A stretch of DNA of 64,000 nucleotides from Roseiarcus sp963806935. Its GTDB lineage: Bacteria; Pseudomonadota; Alphaproteobacteria; Rhizobiales; Beijerinckiaceae. The notes under the pieces were generated by a model, which worked only from the letters and a program-made list of their open reading frames with translations, made no database searches and was not told the DNA's origin. Both the position numbers and the translations under genes were made by a program. Positions 1 through 8,715 of this stretch are shown here, piece by piece (position 1 is the stretch's first letter; each line of letters starts with the position of its first letter). The stretch covers positions 1 through 64,000 of the forward strand of contig CAWEAT010000048.1 in NCBI GenBank assembly GCA_963806935.1, in the 5' to 3' direction.

Positions 1-2
1 CG

Positions 3-3000
3 ATGACGAAAGCCACACCAAAGAAGAAAGCCCCTGTACAGCTCACTGCCGGAACCGGCTTCCGCAATGAGAACTGCATTGCCGCGCGCTTTCTTCTCGA
101 TCTCTTGGGCGGGACCAACTCGCTCGGCGAGGAGTTCGGCAAGATCGAGCGGGTGCAGTGGCAGGGACGTGACCTCGGCTGGCTTGCCGACGATCTCGTT
201 ATCGAGTGCTCGAGTTCGACCGGCAAGCGCGCCGCCAGCATTTCGATCAAAAGCGATCGGCGAGTTACGGCCGCGGGCTTCCCCCGGATTTCGTCGCCAC
301 CGCATGGGCACAATGGTTCGGCGTCAAGACCGAGCGTGTGCTCAGCGGCAGCGACGATGCTGTTGTCCTGATGGTCGGAAGCCTATCGCATGATGTCGAA
401 GACGCCTGGTCGAACCTGCTCAGCGACGCCTTGCGCACAACGCCCGAGCGAATGCTCGCCCGGCTTGCCGAGTCTGCATCGACGAGGGCACGCAGTCCTC
501 GACGCTCCAACGGGCGCTATTCGCGAGCCTCCGTTGCCCCGACGAGCTTCGTAACGGAGGCGACGCCAGCGACTCCGCCGCACTTCAACTCCTTCGCCGC
601 GTACGATTGATGCGCTTCGACTTCGAGGCGACGCCATCGCGCGATCAAGACCGCGCGCTACGAGACTGCCAGAATGTTTTGCGGTCTGGCGATGCCGAAG
701 AGGCCAAAGCCTTTGGTCCCGCCTTGTTGCGATTGCGGACGCCAATCGGGCCGGCGGATCGCTCGACCTTTCGGGCCTGCTTGCCGAGCTGCGCGGCGAG
801 TTCGATCTGCGCGACCACCCCGACTATCGGCGCGATTGGGAAGTCCTTGACCGATTAAGCCGTGAGCTTATGGCGGATATTCGCAGCCAGATTTCTGGCT
901 GGTCCGCTGCCTCGCGATGAAGCCCGGGCCAAGGTGCTCGACTTCCCTCAACGGGAACCGCGCATGTCTTCTTGTCGGCGAGTTCGGAAGCGGGAAGTCC
1001 GCCTTGGCTACGCGAATCGGCAAAAGCTGATACGGCCGGTGCGTGTGGTGTGCCGAAACCACGATTGACTGCGACACTGAAGCGGCGTTCGGGCGGGAAA
1101 TCGGTATTGCTCATCCGTTTTGCGAAATTCTGTCCGCGTCGTCCGCGCCGTGCTTGATCGTCTTCGATAGCTTCGAACGCTACTCACCGCGGGCACAGCG
1201 CCTCGCGCACCGCTGGATGCAGGCGCTGCTCGGCGAAAACGGTCCGGGGCACATCCACGTTCTGATCACAGGCCGGATCGAACCCGCGCCCAAGCTTGTT
1301 CGGGCCTTCATCGAGGCCGGCCTGCCGCCGGCCCTGCACCGAACGACCCACTCAATTTGCCGCCGGCCGACGACATTCAAAGCCTCGTCGCGCCAATCTC
1401 GGAGCTGCAATGGGCGTCATTGCGGCCCGAACTGCGTGCGTTGTTGACGAACCTGAAGATCCTCGACTGGCTGGTCGCGGCAGCGCGCAGCGGGAAAGCG
1501 ATCAATCCGACGTCGATCATTAGCGTCAGTTATCTGATGGATGCGCTGTGGGAACGCTGGGTTGAAGGCGATGCAGACCAGCTTGGCCGCTCACATCTTC
1601 TCATGCGGCTCGGCATGCTCGAAGGCGACACGCTTCTCGCGAGCGTGCCGCGCATGCAGTGGGAACAAAGCGAGCAGGCTGCACTGGGGAGTCTGACTTC
1701 CTCGGACCTTGTGCGCATCCGGGATCAGCGCGTGCGATTCACGCACGACATGCTTGGCGACTGGGCTCGTCTCAATGTGCTGATCAGCGAGCCGAGCCTT
1801 TCCACGCCGTCCGTTCGCTCCCGCGCGAAGATGCCGCGCTGGCATCGCGCCATGCGCCTCTTTGGGCAGAGGCTTCTCGAACAAGCTGACGACGGAGCTG
1901 AGCGCTGGCGACAAGCAGTCGAGGGTCTGGGAGATGGCACTGAGGAAGGTGCGATTATCCGCGATCAGCTTATCGAGGCGCTGTTCCTTGCAACGAATAC
2001 AGTCGCGCTGCTCCAACGCAGTTGGGAGGCTTTGACAGCGAACCGGGGTCGCCTTCTCGCTCTGATGCTTGAACGTTTCATGTTTACCGCGACTCTGCCG
2101 GATCCGAGGATGGCGCGCTGTTGTCCGAGACTGAGGAGACGGGCGAGTGGGACCATCTGTTCCGGCTACCGTATTGGCCTTATTGGGGGCCGATGCTGAC
2201 CGTGCTCCACGCTCATCGAGACGAGGTTGCGCGAGTTGTTCCGCATGCGGCCGCCAAGCTTTGCGCATTGTGGCTGAAGTCAGTCCCCGTCGAGCTGGGC
2301 GAAGGACGGGCGATGCCTTGGCGAAAGCAAGCGGCCGAACTTGCCGTGGCGATCGGCCGCGAAGTCCAGGCGCTCAACGCCGAGAGCAACTATTATTCCA
2401 AGGGCCATGACAAGACTGTGTACGAGGCCGTATTGGCTGCCGCGCCAGACCTGCCGGATGAAGTCGCGCGATTTTGCCTTGAGCTTGCGCAAAGGCGCGA
2501 TCTCGACCCCTCAATCGTCACGCGGCTCGAACAGGCGCATGAACGGCAGCGCGAACAACGACGCCAATACCTTGAGGCGAATCCCGAAAGACGGACGACC
2601 GACGCCGTCGCTTCCGGCATTGCCTCGCGGCGAACTCCATGAACCTTGGCCGGACGGCCCGCGCGATGGCGTGCAGAATGCATTTCAAGAGGCATGTCTC
2701 GACACCGGGGCCTTTCGGCGCTCGTGGTGCAAAACCAGACGAGGCGCTTGAAGTCTTGTTGGCGGTCTGCATCGAGCCGCCGAAACATGAGGATTTTGGT
2801 CGCAGCTCGATGCCCGAGACCGGCCTCGATCATTGGCATGGCGGCGATCCTCCCTTGTATTGCCGCGGTCCTTTCCTTGAGTTTCTCAAGGAGGTGCCGG
2901 ATAAGGGGCTGTCCTTCGCGCTGCGGCTCGTCAATTTCGCATCGCGACGATTTTGTGAAGGCCACGGGCTCACGGTTCGCATCGGAAATGACGCCCGCCT

Positions 3001-5335
3001 CTGGTGCGGAAATTCGAACGTCTTTCGGTGGCATCACGATTGGCCGGTCTCTTTTGGCTCGATGATTCATTGCGTGCTGATGGCGGTTGAACGCTGGCTC
3101 TACGAGGAGATCGACCATGGCGAAGATATCGACCCGTGGATCAACCGGATCCTGAGGAAGAGCGAGTCGCTCGCCTTCGCCGGCCTTCTCTTAGAGGTCG
3201 GGAAATACCGTCCCTCGCTGTTCGCTGGCGTCCTGAAGCCGCTCCTCCAGAACTGGCTTTTTCTCGATTGGGATCGCCAAATCGCGACGATGCGCCAATC
3301 CGGTACGTCCAATTCGCTCGGCTTCTGGGGCTATCAGCCAGCCGCCATGATCGCGCTTGGCCGCGACTGGTATCAAATGCCCCATCGGAAACAGATGTTG
3401 GTTTACATCGGCGGCGGCATCGTCGAAACGCTGGTCGCTGACGAAGCAGAACGGCCCTTTCTCGGGCAATTGCGGTCGGGATGGGTGTCCGACCTCAACG
3501 GCGAGGAACCGCCGGAAGCCCTTCGTCTGCTGGGCGAGCGGCTAAATCCCGACAACTACACTTTCGAGACACGCGATCGAAAACGCGTGCCCGTCAGCTT
3601 CGACTGGCCGAAAGAGGTCAAGCAGAGGAATCAACAGGACCTTCAGCGCATCGCAACCGATCAGACCTTCACCAGCTTCCCGTTCCGGATGCGGCGACTG
3701 TTAGATTCAGACGAGCGTTTTTCGCAGGATCAGCTTCCTCAGTTTTGGGAATTCGTCCAGGGCATTGAGGGCCTTGCACCAAAGCTCGCCCATGACGGCG
3801 ACCCTCTGCACCACCTCGAGGATCTGCTCTGCGGCGCTATTGCGGTGCTGATCGTCAAACATCACGACTGGCTGATGGCCGCGCCGGAGCGAATGGTTTG
3901 GTGTCGCAGCAAATTGGAGTCCGTGGTCCGCCAGCCGCCTGCACCGCTTCGATTCGATTCCGCAACCGCCGACGGCGACCGAAAATGGGATTCCTTCTCA
4001 GGCGAGGCCGGCGTCGTGCTTCTTGCACATGACGGGAACGACCCCTTGGCCCGCCGCATCGTGGCGGCTAGCGTCCTCTCTTTCCATTACAGCACGACAA
4101 GCCGGACGCTGATCCGTGCTTCTCAGCGCCGGGAACAACTCGGCGAAGAGTTCGATCGAATGCTTTGCTTGGCAGTGCAGTGGGCTACGCAGCGTCCAGC
4201 TCTTGGCCTCGCGCAGAGGGTCAGGACCGATACCGAAGCCGAGGACGATCACACTGGCCAAGAAGCGTTGATCGAGGAATTTGTCGAACGGCGGTTGCCA
4301 ATCGAGCTGCCCGATATCCTCGAATTGAGCGCGCAGGCCGAGAGAGAGATCGAAGCCATCAATGCGCAGCAATTCCCCAAATCGGCGCGCCTGCGTCGTC
4401 GCGAGAGCAGCACGCGCCGCCCCAGCAGCGAAGTCGAACCCCTTCATCGCGGGCGGCTCAGCGTCGACACGCGCGTTCTTTCGGCGGCATTCGCCTGGCT
4501 GGACCTCGCGTCGGCGCGGCCAGATGAAAGGGCCAAGTGGCTCGGTCTCGTTCGCATTTTTCTCGACATCACGCTCGGTCTGATTCCTCTGATTACCGAC
4601 CCGCGGCGGCAGCGGACCGAGGATCATCCGGACGAGTTTGATGCCTGGGTTTATGGCGTCGTGGCCGCAACGATCCCCAGCATGCCTGCGGCCGAAGACC
4701 ACCGCACGCTATGGCAACCAATTCTCAATCGTGGCCCGCCAGCGCATGAATGGATCGAACGCTTTTTCTGGGAATGGTTCACGGTCGGTGTGCGAGCCGC
4801 TCAAACGCCCGAGCGCTTCACAGCGATCTGGAGCGCGATGATCGAGCATGCATTGCAAAGCCCGGCATGGGATCCTGCGACAAGCCGAACCTATGATCTC
4901 GATGACGCTGTTTTCTGGCTCCTTGGCCTCGGCACGAAGATCAACGAGATCGACCAAAGGCCGGAGTTCGCCGCCGCCCTTTCCGGCATAGAAGGTCTTT
5001 TCGCGAGGGTCGCCGAGCGGTGGTTCAAGAAGTCGAAACTGGTTTCCCGCTTTCTCTGTTGGGTCACGCAGCCCGCGGCCGTCGGTCTTCTTGTTCCCGC
5101 AATCAGGTGGCTCGTGCCGGTTGTCCCAACTTTCAATTCCTATGACTGGCGGGATGGCCTTGAAGAGAATCTTATCGCGTTTTTGCGCGCTTGCTGGGAG
5201 CGCAAGGGGCAACAAATATCGGCTGATCCTGCCTTGGAACGGGATTTTCGCGCCCTGCTAACGACCACCGTTTCCCGGGGCAGCCATGCCGCCATCGCGC
5301 TTCGGGATCATGTCGTCGGTTCGTCAGTCGGATAA
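3..5335 (+). pseudogene. Large nuclease-NTPase (STAND-like, putative defence) gene, frameshifted
   Basis: Read across frames, this is one protein of about 1770 residues. The N-terminal part (bases 3-460) has a conserved block ending in DDLVIE and then SISIKS, which looks like a PD-(D/E)xK or Cap4/DUF4297-type nuclease core (inference). A perfect Walker A, GEFGSGKS, lies at 977-1000, and a Walker B-like CLIVFDSFER at about 1160. A long alpha-helical-looking C-terminal half follows. The frame changes repeatedly before about 2720 and a TGA at 1028 interrupts the NTPase. Adding one base to the C run at 281-285 or the T run at 711-713, or removing one near 900 and one near 943-944, restores family-like sequence. 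The nuclease-NTPase-repeat order recalls Avs-type antiphage proteins, but I cannot assign the family. It sits in an island with ardC and an integrase. Either true decay or local sequence error. Confidence 0.7.
2639..5335 (+). CDS. Open C-terminal half of the broken nuclease-NTPase protein
   Basis: This is the uninterrupted remainder of the pseudogene above, 898 codons in one frame. The first 25 or so residues are probably an out-of-frame read-in, because the preceding family-like sequence (HEPWPDGPRDGVQNAF, about 2635-2690) lies in another frame. The authentic in-frame sequence starts near 2720 (ARGAKPDEALEVLLAV). It has no motif I recognise, is rich in Trp and Leu, and has the look of a helical-repeat sensor region. 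Ordinary codon usage and the absence of any stop over 2.6 kb contrast with about ten indels in the 2.7 kb before it. Whether a separate product is made is unknown; no convincing ribosome binding site precedes 2639. Confidence 0.5.
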   Translation: MNLGRTARAMACRMHFKRHVSTPGPFGARGAKPDEALEVLLAVCIEPPKHEDFGRSSMPETGLDHWHGGDPPLYCRGPFLEFLKEVPDKGLSFALRLVNFASRRFCEGHGLTVRIGNDARLWCGNSNVFRWHHDWPVSFGSMIHCVLMAVERWLYEEIDHGEDIDPWINRILRKSESLAFAGLLLEVGKYRPSLFAGVLKPLLQNWLFLDWDRQIATMRQSGTSNSLGFWGYQPAAMIALGRDWYQMPHRKQMLVYIGGGIVETLVADEAERPFLGQLRSGWVSDLNGEEPPEALRLLGERLNPDNYTFETRDRKRVPVSFDWPKEVKQRNQQDLQRIATDQTFTSFPFRMRRLLDSDERFSQDQLPQFWEFVQGIEGLAPKLAHDGDPLHHLEDLLCGAIAVLIVKHHDWLMAAPERMVWCRSKLESVVRQPPAPLRFDSATADGDRKWDSFSGEAGVVLLAHDGNDPLARRIVAASVLSFHYSTTSRTLIRASQRREQLGEEFDRMLCLAVQWATQRPALGLAQRVRTDTEAEDDHTGQEALIEEFVERRLPIELPDILELSAQAEREIEAINAQQFPKSARLRRRESSTRRPSSEVEPLHRGRLSVDTRVLSAAFAWLDLASARPDERAKWLGLVRIFLDITLGLIPLITDPRRQRTEDHPDEFDAWVYGVVAATIPSMPAAEDHRTLWQPILNRGPPAHEWIERFFWEWFTVGVRAAQTPERFTAIWSAMIEHALQSPAWDPATSRTYDLDDAVFWLLGLGTKINEIDQRPEFAAALSGIEGLFARVAERWFKKSKLVSRFLCWVTQPAAVGLLVPAIRWLVPVVPTFNSYDWRDGLEENLIAFLRACWERKGQQISADPALERDFRALLTTTVSRGSHAAIALRDHVVGSSVG

Positions 5336-5616
5336 TGTTGTCCTAGTAGGCCCGTCCGCAGAGGCGCGGAGAGGAAAATCCTAGAGAAGCGAACCCGAAG
5401 GTGGGCTGGGTAGAGGGCAGAGTTGGGCTCCTCCGACAAGGGTCGCCAGGGAAGGGGGAAGGGCACGCTTTCTCGCCCGAACCGGCTGCCTATCGACACG
5501 GCCGTGAGCTTGGATCTTGGATCACTGGATACCTCGGGCGATCGCGGTCCCGTCCTCGTATTCCCGTTTTGGCGACGCTGCGGTTTTCCGCATGTCCGGA
5601 TTTGCGGTTGCGCCTA

Positions 5617-6563
5617 TCATGCTTCCTCCGACTCGATCCGCGCTTCGATAGCGCCGGTTCGGAAGGCGAGCAGAAAGTCCGCGGCCTTCGAAGCGGCGCT
5701 CGCGGCGCGGATGACGGCGCGGTTGTCTTCGCGCAACACCTCGAGCCACGCGCCGATATAGTCAGCGTGGCGGACGGTCGGGACGATGCCGAGCGTCGCG
5801 CAGCAAAATGCCGACGTCATTTCCGCGCAGAGCTCCACGCGCGAGTAGGGTTTCGATCCGAACGCGCCCGAGAGATCGCGCGCGAGCCGGGAGACATGGC
5901 CGGTCCAGTCGCCGAGTTCACGCAGGGCCGTGCGATGCCAATTGATGGGCTCGAAGTAGCTTTCCGGCCGTGGCAACTGGATGTAGTCGTGCGCCGGCGC
6001 GTAGAAGGCCTTGTCGCCGCCAAGCCGTAGGTCGGCGGGCCGCTGGCGCGGATCAGCGCCTCGACCTCGGGGATGATCAGCGCTTCCGGGACCGGTGGCG
6101 GCACAGCGACGAGGTCGTCGCGCAGGCCGTCGCACTGCGCGGCGTTAAAGACCGTGAATCGTTTGAGGAACGGGATGGCTACGGCCTCATCGCCCGTCTC
6201 GCGCGAGCGTCGGCGTTCGTCGTCGGGAACAAAGCGGTCGGCATAGACCACGGTCGTGCCGCGTTCGCCCTTGCGCACATTGCCGCCAAGACCGAGCGCC
6301 TGGCGGAAGGTGAGCCAGCTTTGCGTTGGGAAGCCATGCTGCACAACCGCGCCCCAAAGGATGAGCACGTTGATTCCCGAATATCCGCGGCCTGTCGCTG
6401 CGTTCTTCGGCATGGCGAGCGGCGCAGAAACGCGGCTCGATCCCCAGGGCTGAACCCAAGGCAGCCGCCCCGCCTCGAGCTCGGCGATGATCCTGTTGGT
6501 GATGTCCTCGTAAAGGCTCGTCCGGTCCTGGCCGGGGCGAGCGCAAACGGCAGATTGTGACAT
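5617..6563 (-). pseudogene. ardC: ArdC-like antirestriction protein, frameshifted, zinc motif lost
   Basis: The N-terminal 170 residues match the ArdC single-strand DNA-binding domain (DUF1738), with ITNRIIAELEAGRLPWVQPW near the start. The C-terminal zincin-like metallopeptidase domain follows in a second frame from about 6045 (YAPAHDYIQLP, then the WTGHVSRLARDL block). The phase change equals one lost base. The family motif HELGH(W)TGH reads RELGDWTGH at 5908-5922 and just beyond, so both histidines of HExxH are replaced (His to Arg, His to Asp). ArdC proteins of plasmids and integrative elements protect incoming DNA from restriction. The gene lies 90 bp downstream of the integrase on the same strand and converges on the large nuclease-NTPase gene. 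The domain assignment is firm; loss of function is inferred from the frameshift and motif. Confidence 0.8.
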
Positions 6564-6652
6564 CGCGGGTCTCCGCGACGGGCGCCGCGAGCCTCTCTCG
6601 CGATCCCAATCCCGTCACGGCCAACCCGGCCGAACTCTCGCTCTTTAGGGGC

Positions 6653-7981
6653 CTATTGGTCCGGACCGACGACTGCCAGAGGCAGCTTGGATCGATCCGA
6701 ATGGCGCTCCGCGGCGCGTTTCGTTGTCGCCCGGCCATCCAAAAGAACGGATATCTCGGCGGCCACCCTATCCGCTGCGAACTTCAGGGCTTCGTCGATG
6801 TGGACGTAGCGCTGGGTAACGCCGCGGGCCGCGTGGCCGAGCAGCGCCGCGATCGTCAGCTCCGAAAATCCGAGATCGCCGGCCACGCTGGCGAAGGTGT
6901 GGCGCAGCGTGTGTGGTCTGACGTCGTCCAGCGCGGCACTCGCGCAGACGCGATCGAGAATTCGCACAACGCCAACGAAATGCCCTTCGCCCCAATCGGC
7001 GGGGAAGAAGAAGGGCGATTTCGTCTGTGGCTGATCGAGCAGCAAGTCGACGGCCGCGCGGCCGATCACGCGTGTCTGGGCGCCGCTCTTGGTATCACGA
7101 AACCGGATCGCCCCCTCATCCTCATCGAGCCACGCACGCTGCAGACCCAGGGCTTCCATGCGCCTGAAGCCGGTTAGCAGCAGGAAGCGGATCGCGGCGA
7201 GCCCAGTTGGGTGCTCCCCCTCTTCGGCGTCGGCGCGAAGCGTCTTGCCCAGCCGTTCGATCTCGGCGCGACTGAGCCGCCGTATGCCGGGCTGGGCGGC
7301 GAGCTTGCGGACCCCTTTGGCGGGGTTGGCTTCGATCAATCCGAGACGCGCGGCGTGAGCGAAGATGGCGTGCAGGGTCGACATGGTCCGCGCCGCGACG
7401 CCCTCGCCGCCGGTGGTCGCGCCGCCACGGCTGCCGACGCGCGCTTTCGACGTCTTGCGGGCGGCGATGTCGGCCTGCGCGCCCTCGATGTCGCCGAGCT
7501 TGAGCGAGCCGATCTGCCGACGACCGAGGAGAGGCTTGATGTGGGCCTCGATCCGGCTTCGATCCATCGCCAGTGTGGAAGCCTTGATGGCGCGCCGCCG
7601 CCGGCCGAGAATCCGCCCCGCCTCTGCCTCGGCAATGTACCAGTCGCAAATCTCGGCTACGGTCAGCCGGCCCGCTGACTTGGCGTCTTGCGCGACGGGG
7701 TCGATGCCTTTGGACACGGCGACAAGCTTCTCGTGGGCGACGGCGCGCGCCTCCTCGACAGTCATCAGCCCATAGCGCCCGATGACGACCCGTCGGGGAC
7801 GGCCATCGGGGGTGCGATACTGGATGACGAAGCTCTTGAGGCCCGACGGCATGACCTGCACGCCGAAGCCTCGCAGCTCGCGATCCCAGAGAAAATGCTC
7901 CCGAACCTTGACCCCATCCTTGGAAGGTTCCGGAGCTTTGAGGACGTCTACAATGCGTTTTGTGAGCTTTTCGCGAGCCAT
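6653..7981 (-). CDS. int: Tyrosine recombinase/integrase (P4-type)
   Basis: A protein of 442 residues, typical for tRNA-targeting island integrases. It has an N-terminal DUF4102 integrase DNA-binding domain (LWDRELRGFGVQVMPSG), a central SAM-like core-binding domain and a C-terminal catalytic domain. Visible catalytic residues are an Arg in LLTGFRRMEAL, a Lys in FRDTKSGAQ, H357-x-x-R360 in HTLRHTF, the His of LLGHA and the nucleophile Tyr392 in TQRYVH. All are present, so it may be active. Its start lies about 200 bp from a tRNA-Gly 3' end at 8179-8226, the usual arrangement of an integrase beside its attachment site. ardC follows on the same strand. It probably mobilised the island that extends to the left beyond the window. 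Confidence 0.93.
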   Translation of the reverse strand: MAREKLTKRIVDVLKAPEPSKDGVKVREHFLWDRELRGFGVQVMPSGLKSFVIQYRTPDGRPRRVVIGRYGLMTVEEARAVAHEKLVAVSKGIDPVAQDAKSAGRLTVAEICDWYIAEAEAGRILGRRRRAIKASTLAMDRSRIEAHIKPLLGRRQIGSLKLGDIEGAQADIAARKTSKARVGSRGGATTGGEGVAARTMSTLHAIFAHAARLGLIEANPAKGVRKLAAQPGIRRLSRAEIERLGKTLRADAEEGEHPTGLAAIRFLLLTGFRRMEALGLQRAWLDEDEGAIRFRDTKSGAQTRVIGRAAVDLLLDQPQTKSPFFFPADWGEGHFVGVVRILDRVCASAALDDVRPHTLRHTFASVAGDLGFSELTIAALLGHAARGVTQRYVHIDEALKFAADRVAAEISVLLDGRATTKRAAERHSDRSKLPLAVVGPDQ

Positions 7982-8147
7982 ATCAGCGACCTGCTTGAAT
8001 TTTGCTTAGAATCTGGCCATCATAGCCCTCTACGACGCGAATTCCAAGCGCTTGGAAGTAAGTCGTCGGACAGAGCTGGATACAGGCGGCGGAATTGATT
8101 TTCACTAACAGAGTGAATAGTATGGATTTTTCGCATGACAGCGAACA

Positions 8148-8226
8148 GCCGGATACCTCAGGGTAGACCGTTCGAGCACCTTGCCAAGGTTGGGGTCGAG
8201 GGTTCGAATCCCTTCGCCCGCTCCAA
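8148..8226 (+). repeat. Integration site: 3' part of tRNA-Gly(GCC), attR-like
   Basis: Bases 8179-8226 match the 3' part of a tRNA-Gly: anticodon arm CCTTGCCAAGG with GCC anticodon, T-arm GAGGGTTCGAATCCC, acceptor strand CGCCCGC (8216-8222), discriminator T and encoded CCA (8224-8226). The 5' half is not a valid tRNA. The stretch 8148-8178 only loosely resembles one (TAxCTCAxGGGTAGA), with no acceptor strand GCGGGCG and an extra few bases. A lone tRNA 3' end next to an integrase is the expected footprint of site-specific integration, with the intact tRNA at the other end of the element, outside this window to the left. It is not expected to give a functional tRNA. A decayed tRNA gene is the alternative. 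Confidence 0.75.
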
Positions 8227-8715
8227 TTTTCTTCATGTCCGGCCCGGACAATAGGGACGATCTGTACCTAAGACGTGGGGGTTAGGTCTGTGCGAGGGTC
8301 TGCAGACCTCGGCGGATGTTTGGTGTCGGCCGTTAGTGGTCTTGACTCCCCATGGGACGAGACTTCGGTGAATATATCGGTCGACAATCCTTTGCGATAA
8401 TCAGAAGGCTGTGCTATCGTCAGCCTTCGTCGGCGGCTCTAGGGCAGCGGCCACGCCGGCGGGATGGAGGTTTGCGATTTCGAGCTTAAAGCGTTGAAAT
8501 TATTATGAAACCGTCTTTTGATTTCCTTCCGTCCGGACTCGGAAATCCTTCCGCTCTTCCTTTGTTTTCCTTCCGCTTTTCCCTTTGATTTCCTTCCATC
8601 CGCTTTGATTTCCTTCGACCCGATCGCGCATCGTCGGGCGGCCGACGACGCGCCCGGTCCCGGCGGCGAGCCATGCCGGCATCGTCGCGCCGCTGGCGTC
8701 GCCGCCGCCTCCTCC
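8227..8715. other. Intergenic region between att site and M24 peptidase 3' end
   Basis: No open reading frame with gene-like features is visible. The left part (8227-8510) holds no motif I recognise. The right part contains the tandem GGAAGGAAATCAAA-type array described separately (8513-8620), which lies downstream of the M24 peptidase gene on its sense strand. The rest, up to the peptidase stop, is GC-rich and featureless. Confidence 0.6.
8513..8620 (-). repeat. Tandem array, core GGAAGGAAATCAAA, period about 22 nt
   Basis: On the minus strand five consecutive units can be read, each starting (G)GAAGG: GAAGGAAATCAAAGCGGAT, GGAAGGAAATCAAAGGG, GGAAGGAAAACAAAGGAAG, a diverged GGAAGGATTTCCGAG and GGAAGGAAATCAAAAGAC. 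Unit lengths are about 19-23 nt. The array follows the stop of the M24 peptidase on the same strand. A related array with the same core lies at 32818-32910 after the GGDEF-EAL gene, again on the sense strand. Function unknown. Spacers are far too short and irregular for CRISPR. Confidence 0.75.

Noticed and set aside
8148..8226. Functional tRNA-Gly gene
   Set aside because: No acceptor 5' strand matching CGCCCGC and no proper D-arm; only the 3' part is canonical.
8513..8620. CRISPR array
   Set aside because: Units are contiguous with only 5-8 variable bases, imperfect copies and no cas genes; not a repeat-spacer structure.
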